Origin: Actinomycetota bacterium
GTDB taxonomy: Bacteria; Actinomycetota; Thermoleophilia; Gaiellales; Gaiellaceae
DNA length: 17,115 nt
Reading direction: 5' to 3'
NCBI GenBank assembly: GCA_005883235.1
Contig: VAYE01000196.1
Span: 1-17,115, forward strand
This document shows, in pieces, positions 13,454 through 17,115 of this stretch. Under the pieces are notes generated by a model that was given only the letters and a program-made list of their open reading frames with translations, ran no database searches and had not been told where the DNA came from. The position numbers and the translations under genes are program-made. The number at the start of each line of letters is the position of its first letter. Within the stretch, counting starts at the first letter, position 1.

Positions 13454-14715
13454 GCCTTCCGAGCCGGCCGCGCGCCGCGTTCGTCGTCACCGGCAGCGAG
13501 CTCGTCCGCGGCGAGCGGACCGACCGGAACGGCCCGTTTCTCGCGCGCGAGGCGCTTCGCCTCGGCCTCGAGCCGGCGCGGATCGCGATCGTCGGCGACC
13601 GGCCGGAGGAGCTGGAGGCTGCCTTCCGCGAAGGGCTGGGAGCCGATCTCTGCGTCGTCTCGGGCGGGCTCGGCCCGACGCATGACGACCGGACCATCGA
13701 GCTCCTCGCGCGGGCGACCGGCCGCGAGCTCGTCGTCGACGAGGCGCTCGAGCGCCAGATCGGCGACGTCTCCCGGCGGATCGCGGAGCGGCTGCGGCGG
13801 CCGTACGCCGACTTCCAGGCAGGTGTCCGCAAGCAGGCCACGCTGCCCGCGGGCGCGTCGTCGCTCGGTCTGGCCGGGACGGCGCCCGGCGTGCTGCTGG
13901 AGGCGAACCGAACGGTCGTGGTCGCGTTGCCGGGGCCGCCGGGCGAGCTGCAACGTCTCTGGTCGCGGGCGCTCGAGACGGAGGCGATCCGGCGGCTGCT
14001 GGAACGTGCCCGACCGCCTGGCCGGCGCGTGCTCCGCTTCTTCGGTGCGAGCGAGTCCGCGGTGGCGCACGCGCTCGACCAGGCGGGCGGCGAGGGGGAG
14101 GGGGTGGAGGCGACCGTGTGCGCGCGCGACTTCGAGGTCCACGTCGACCTCGTGGTGGACGACGGGGGCGAGCCTCGTGCGGATGCGCTCGCGGCCGCGC
14201 TGCGGGAAGGGCTCGGCGCCCACCTCTTCGCCGAGGACGAGCGTCCGGTCGAAGAGCTCGTGCTCGCGCTCTGCCGTGCGCGCGGGCTGTCGCTCGCGAC
14301 CGCGGAGTCCTGCACCGGTGGGCTCGTCGCGGCCCGGCTCACGTCGGTGCCGGGCTCGAGCGACGCGTTCCGCGGCGCCGTGGTGGCCTACGCGGACGAG
14401 GTGAAGGAGGCGGAGCTTGGCGTGCCGACCGAGGTGTTGGAGCGGTATGGCGCCGTCTCTGCGGAAACCGCGCGCGCCATGGCCGTAGGCGCGCGGGAGC
14501 GGCTTCGCGTCGACGTGGCCGTGTCGGTCACCGGCGTCGCGGGCCCGGGAGGCGGAACGCCGGAGAAGCCGGTCGGGCTCGTCTACGTCCACGCAGTGGC
14601 CCCTGAGGGCGAGCTCGCCGCGGAGTTCAGCCTCCCCGCGGACCGCGAGACCGTCCGCCGGCGCGCGGCCGCCTCAGCGCTGCACCTCGTGCGGCGTCTT
14701 GTGACCGGCGGCTGA
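13450..14715 (+). CDS. cinA: CinA-family protein (damage-inducible protein / NMN deamidase)
   Basis: This two-domain, 421-residue CinA is of standard length. The N-terminal MoCF-like domain (about 8-175) carries VVTGSELVRGE and SGGLGPTHDD at 71-80, which hold a nucleotide-sugar pyrophosphatase-type site in characterised homologues. The middle part has PGPPGEL and FFGASES. The C-terminal PncC domain (about 265-421) carries TAESCTGG at 284-291 and the VTGVAGPGGGTPEKPVG stretch, the NMN amidohydrolase site. The protein would recycle NMN and hydrolyse ADP-ribose-like compounds in the cytoplasm. The TTG at 13450 overlaps the rodZ stop as TTGA. The open frame continues upstream to 13327, but that would run through rodZ. 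cinA near recA is a classic arrangement linked to competence or damage response. Confidence 0.93.
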   Translation: MSLPSRPRAAFVVTGSELVRGERTDRNGPFLAREALRLGLEPARIAIVGDRPEELEAAFREGLGADLCVVSGGLGPTHDDRTIELLARATGRELVVDEALERQIGDVSRRIAERLRRPYADFQAGVRKQATLPAGASSLGLAGTAPGVLLEANRTVVVALPGPPGELQRLWSRALETEAIRRLLERARPPGRRVLRFFGASESAVAHALDQAGGEGEGVEATVCARDFEVHVDLVVDDGGEPRADALAAALREGLGAHLFAEDERPVEELVLALCRARGLSLATAESCTGGLVAARLTSVPGSSDAFRGAVVAYADEVKEAELGVPTEVLERYGAVSAETARAMAVGARERLRVDVAVSVTGVAGPGGGTPEKPVGLVYVHAVAPEGELAAEFSLPADRETVRRRAAASALHLVRRLVTGG

Positions 14716-14734
14716 CTTCCGGTCCCCTCGCCGT

Positions 14735-14740
14735 TATCGT
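14735..14740 (+). promoter_or_regulatory. candidate -10 element TATCGT before the 14753 gene
   Basis: TATCGT lies 12 bases before the ATG at 14753, within a 37-base gap that has no Shine-Dalgarno. Transcription near 14747 would leave a six-base leader, again suggesting leaderless-type expression. Confidence 0.35.
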
Positions 14741-14752
14741 CTCGAAAACGGC

Positions 14753-15292
14753 ATGGAGCAGCTGGCAGCGAGCACGACGTGGCCGGACGCCGCCCAAGGC
14801 GCGGGGGCGATCGTCCAGGCCGTCGCCATTCTCGTCGGAGGCGGATGGGCGTACTTCAAGTTCGTCCACGGGCGCACGTTCGCGCACCGGGGTGAGCTCG
14901 ATATCCGGAGCTCGTTCGTCGCCGCAGCCGGCGAGGTGGGGGCGCTCCACGTGTGCGTCACGTTCCGGAACACCGGACTGTCCCAGATCCCGCTGTCCGA
15001 GAACGCGAAGCAGGTCTACACGTACGCGACGAGTGGAGACGACTGGGATCCTGCGAGGAACGTCGATTGGGGCGACTACCTGAAGCTCACGCCTCTCTTC
15101 GGTGAGCACGAGTGGATCGAGGCCCGGGAGATCGTCACCGACGAGGTGCTCGTCCACGTTCCCCCCGCAGCGGCGTACCGCCTGGTCGCACTCGTGGGGT
15201 CGGCGCGCCGGCGGACGAAGGCGCTGCAATGGACGGCCGAGGCGGTGATCCTGCCCAAGTCCGAGAGGCGAGAGGAGGAGGTATGCGAATGA
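14753..15292 (+). CDS. uncharacterised membrane-anchored protein
   Basis: This is a 179-residue protein I do not recognise. A short N-terminal segment is followed by one membrane span (about 18-37, [16 protein letters not shown]). The rest is a soluble domain of about 125 residues that looks beta-rich: [22 protein letters not shown] and [17 protein letters not shown] are alternating strands. The FRNTG stretch resembles turns in Ig-like or DUF-type beta sandwiches. The end is charged (EREEEVCE-like). The orientation is probably N-out or N-in with the domain in the cytoplasm; I cannot tell which. It lies between cinA and two tiny charged genes that lead to thpR-recA, and overlaps the next ORF by four bases (ATGA). 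It has no catalytic motif. Confidence 0.75.
   Translation: MEQLAASTTWPDAAQGAGAIVQAVAILVGGGWAYFKFVHGRTFAHRGELDIRSSFVAAAGEVGALHVCVTFRNTGLSQIPLSENAKQVYTYATSGDDWDPARNVDWGDYLKLTPLFGEHEWIEAREIVTDEVLVHVPPAAAYRLVALVGSARRRTKALQWTAEAVILPKSERREEEVCE
15276..15282 (+). promoter_or_regulatory. strong ribosome-binding site deciding a start
   Basis: AGGAGGT abuts the ATG at 15283 with no spacing but stands six bases before the ATG at 15289. The latter also makes an ATGA overlap with the previous stop, so 15289 is the start of the next gene. Confidence 0.6.
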
Positions 15293-15456
15293 AATTCGGT
15301 GGAGACGACCCGGAGATGCCCTTCCAGGCGAACTTCGATCCGGAGGAGGAGAAGCGGCTCGAGCGGGAGCGCGAGCGCCAGGAAGCGGAGGATCGGCGGT
15401 CGGAGGAACGGGAGCCGGAGCCGGAGCCGGACCAACCCGAGGGCGAGGACGAATAG
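15289..15456 (+). CDS. tiny Arg/Glu-rich protein A
   Basis: This is a 55-residue unknown. After [18 protein letters not shown] it becomes almost pure charged helix: [20 protein letters not shown], then a tail of EP repeats and acidic residues. It would be a soluble, largely helical or disordered peptide. It shares a 19-residue stretch with the next ORF (12 of 19 identical). The start at 15289 rests on the AGGAGGT box and the ATGA overlap with the membrane-anchored protein, which suggests the two are made together. Function unknown. The low-complexity composition means conservation would be needed to prove it. Confidence 0.6.
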   Translation: MKFGGDDPEMPFQANFDPEEEKRLERERERQEAEDRRSEEREPEPEPDQPEGEDE

Positions 15457-15547
15457 ACCGATGCCCCAGCGCCGGCTGGATCGTGACGCGGAGGAACGGA
15501 TCAAGCGGGAACGCGAGCGGCAGAGCGCACTCGACCAGCGCACCGAG
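15349..15547 (+). repeat. diverged tandem duplication shared by the two tiny genes
   Basis: Codons 15349-15405 ([11 protein letters not shown]...RRSE) align without gaps to codons 15491-15547 ([11 protein letters not shown]...QRTE), 12 of 19 residues identical. This suggests that the two adjacent small genes arose by local duplication, although charged low-complexity sequence can converge. Confidence 0.4.
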
Positions 15548-15631
15548 CCGCAAACCGAGGCAGACGAGCACGACGAGGAAGCCGACGCGAGCAGGGGAGA
15601 CTCGTCACAGACTCGTCGCGATCGCGTCTGA
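15461..15631 (+). CDS. tiny Arg/Glu-rich protein B
   Basis: This 56-residue unknown starts at the ATG four bases after the stop of protein A. The opening [20 protein letters not shown] is a basic/acidic helix; the remainder is Gln/Asp/Glu-rich and ends in a basic TRRDRV. It shares the [14 protein letters not shown] helix with protein A. No Shine-Dalgarno is clear, so translation may rely on coupling. thpR begins 14 bases later. Function unknown; it could be a peptide partner of the upstream membrane protein or simply a decayed duplicate. Confidence 0.5.
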   Translation: MPQRRLDRDAEERIKRERERQSALDQRTEPQTEADEHDEEADASRGDSSQTRRDRV

Positions 15632-15645
15632 CCCCACCCGGTACC

Positions 15646-16191
15646 GTGGAGCGCGATGGCTCTATCAGGCTCTTCTGCGCCCTGCGGCTCCCGGAGGACA
15701 TCGTGGACGGCCTCGTCGACTGGGGCCACGGCGCGCTCCCCGAAGGCGAGGGCGTCCGGCGAGTCGTCCGCCCGAATCTCCACGTCACGCTGGCCTTCCT
15801 CGGCCGCAGGCCGGCCGTCGAGGTGCCGGCGATCGCGGAAGCACTCCGGGAGGCGGCCGCAAGCGCTCGGCCCGCGCGGCTCGGCGTCCTGCGCTACCGC
15901 GAGACCCGCAGCGTCGGGATGCTCGTCCTCACAGACGAGGGCGAGCGGGCGACGGCGCTCGCGGACGACCTGCACGAGCGCCTGGAGCAGCTCGGCGTCT
16001 ACGAGCGGGAGCGCCGCGTCTGGCTTCCGCACGTCACGGTCCTGCGGTTCCGGCAGCGCCCGCGACTCGACCCGTCGCTGCCCGATCTCAGCGCGTTCAG
16101 TCCGTCCGACGCTGCTCTCTATCATTCGGTGCTGCGGTCCACGGGGGCGCAGTACGAAGTTCTCGAAGCCTTTGCCCTAGGAGGTACATAG
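15646..16191 (+). CDS. thpR: RNA 2',3'-cyclic phosphodiesterase (2H family)
   Basis: This 181-residue 2H phosphoesterase opens 2',3'-cyclic phosphates at RNA ends (also known as 2'-5' RNA ligase / LigT). Both signature motifs are intact: [10 protein letters not shown] with His46 and Thr48, and LPHVTVLRF with His129 and Thr131. The N-terminus [10 protein letters not shown] is typical of the family. The GTG at 15646 is the only start before that strand; an ATG at 15656 belongs to another frame. No ribosome-binding site is visible. The stop shares one base with the recA start. The position directly upstream of recA is common in actinobacteria and supports the call. Confidence 0.93.
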   Translation: MERDGSIRLFCALRLPEDIVDGLVDWGHGALPEGEGVRRVVRPNLHVTLAFLGRRPAVEVPAIAEALREAAASARPARLGVLRYRETRSVGMLVLTDEGERATALADDLHERLEQLGVYERERRVWLPHVTVLRFRQRPRLDPSLPDLSAFSPSDAALYHSVLRSTGAQYEVLEAFALGGT

Positions 16192-17115
16192 TGGATCGTG
16201 AGCAAGCTCTCGACGTCGCCCTCGGCCAGATCGAGCGGCAGTTCGGCAAAGGGTCGGTGATGCGCATGAGCGACCAGGCCGCCGTCGCGATCGGGGCCGT
16301 CTCGACCGGCTCCCTCGCCCTCGACCTCGCGCTCGGGATCGGCGGGCTGCCGCGCGGGCGGATCGTCGAGGTCTTCGGGCCGGAGGCCTCCGGCAAGACG
16401 ACGCTCGTCTACCACGTCATCGCCGAGGCCCAGCGCCGCGGCGGGATCTGCGCCTTCGTCGACGCCGAGCACTCGATGGATCCGCAGTACGCGCGGCGGA
16501 TCGGGGTCGACATCGACCAGCTGCTCGTCTCACAGCCCGACACGGGCGAGCAGGCGCTCGAGATCGTGGAGCTCCTGATCCGGAGCGGCGCCCTCGACGT
16601 GGTCGCCATCGACTCGGTCGCCGCGCTCGTTCCCAAGGCCGAGATCGAGGGCGAGATGGGCGACAGCCACGTCGGCCTCCAGGCGCGCCTGATGAGCCAG
16701 GCGCTTCGGAAGCTCGCCGGAACGCTCAACCGCACCGAGACGATCTGCGTCTTCACCAACCAGCTCCGCGAGAAGATCGGCGTCATGTTCGGCAACCCGG
16801 AGACGACGCCGGGCGGACGCGCGCTCAAGTTCTACTCGTCGGTGCGCCTCGACATCCGTCGCATCGAGACGCTGAAGGAGGGCGTGGAGGCGATCGGCAA
16901 CCGCGTGCGCGTAAAGGTGGTGAAGAACAAGGTCGCGCCGCCGTTCAAGCAGGCGGAGTTCGACATCATCTACGGGTCCGGGATCTCCTGGGAGGGCACG
17001 GTCCTCGACGCGGCGCTCGAGAAAAAGGTCGTGCAGAAGTCGGGCTCGTACTTCAGCTTCGAGGACGAGCGGCTGGGTCAGGGACGCCAGAACGCGACGG
17101 CGTTCCTGCGCGAGC
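16191..17115 (+). CDS. recA: recombinase RecA, N-terminal 308 residues
   Basis: This is RecA, cut by the window end about 35-45 residues short of a normal C-terminus. The protein forms filaments on single-stranded DNA, pairs homologous strands and triggers LexA cleavage. It shows the N-terminal helix with FGKGSVMRM (18-26), Walker [10 protein letters not shown] (63-71; most homologues have GPESSGKTT), VDAEH near 94-98, the Walker B-type [10 protein letters not shown], the L1 region [22 protein letters not shown] split by a turn, and the L2 [13 protein letters not shown] stretch. The GTG start overlaps the thpR TAG by one base and has AGGAGGT five bases upstream, so translation is efficient and coupled. 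The sequence AEHSMDPQ replaces the usual AEHALDP. I see no LexA-type box just upstream. Confidence 0.97.
   Translation, partial: MDREQALDVALGQIERQFGKGSVMRMSDQAAVAIGAVSTGSLALDLALGIGGLPRGRIVEVFGPEASGKTTLVYHVIAEAQRRGGICAFVDAEHSMDPQYARRIGVDIDQLLVSQPDTGEQALEIVELLIRSGALDVVAIDSVAALVPKAEIEGEMGDSHVGLQARLMSQALRKLAGTLNRTETICVFTNQLREKIGVMFGNPETTPGGRALKFYSSVRLDIRRIETLKEGVEAIGNRVRVKVVKNKVAPPFKQAEFDIIYGSGISWEGTVLDAALEKKVVQKSGSYFSFEDERLGQGRQNATAFLRE

Noticed and set aside
15656..16180. ATG at 15656 as a separate gene in another frame, over thpR
   Set aside because: The translation is Ser/Arg-rich shadow; the thpR frame holds both HxT motifs.
1..17115. CRISPR array, insertion sequence, prophage or defence island
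   Set aside because: No direct-repeat array, transposase, integrase or terminal inverted repeats; gene content and composition are uniform and core-like.

Overview
The window is very GC-rich, and every gene I can support lies on the + strand, packed with 1-30 bp gaps or short overlaps. The gene content points to an actinobacterium. The string rodZ-like / cinA / thpR / recA, together with dapA-rnj-ftsK, GTG/TTG starts and apparent leaderless promoters, is most like deep-branching Actinomycetota such as Thermoleophilia (Gaiellales/Solirubrobacterales). That placement is inference from gene order and protein style; I could not run a search.

Layout: (1) 1-3061 carries the 3' end of dapA, a small HTH-like unknown gene, rnj (RNase J) and a coupled unknown helical protein. 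(2) 3155-4887 carries a compact ribokinase coupled to a nucleoside hydrolase. (3) 4921-7083 is ftsK, followed by stacked hairpins. (4) 7254-12407 is a complete BMP-family nucleoside-type ABC importer: binding protein, double ATPase and two permeases. (5) 12382-13453 holds a small membrane protein and a RodZ-like HTH-TM protein. (6) 13450-17115 holds cinA, a membrane-anchored unknown, two tiny Arg/Glu-rich proteins, thpR, and recA cut by the right edge. No gene-free stretch exceeds about 170 bases. I see no tRNA, rRNA, CRISPR or mobile element.

How the genes fit: the importer, the nucleoside hydrolase and the ribokinase form a plausible salvage route (nucleoside uptake, cleavage to base plus ribose, ribose to ribose-5-phosphate), split in two by ftsK. 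The rest is chromosomal housekeeping: lysine/cell-wall precursor synthesis, RNA processing, chromosome translocation, cell shape, NMN/damaged-nucleotide handling, RNA-end processing and recombination.

The most notable non-coding signal is a motif GTGCAC-N2-GTGCAC that occurs exactly three times, each 46-60 bases before a start codon (small HTH-like gene, rnj, nucleoside hydrolase). The first copy is a perfect 18-bp palindrome. The most notable coding oddity is the first permease, whose conserved N-terminus can only be reached from a CTG start with a good Shine-Dalgarno sequence and a CTGA overlap. I find no clearly new defence or mobile system; this is mostly an ordinary core region with several small unknown genes and regulatory puzzles.
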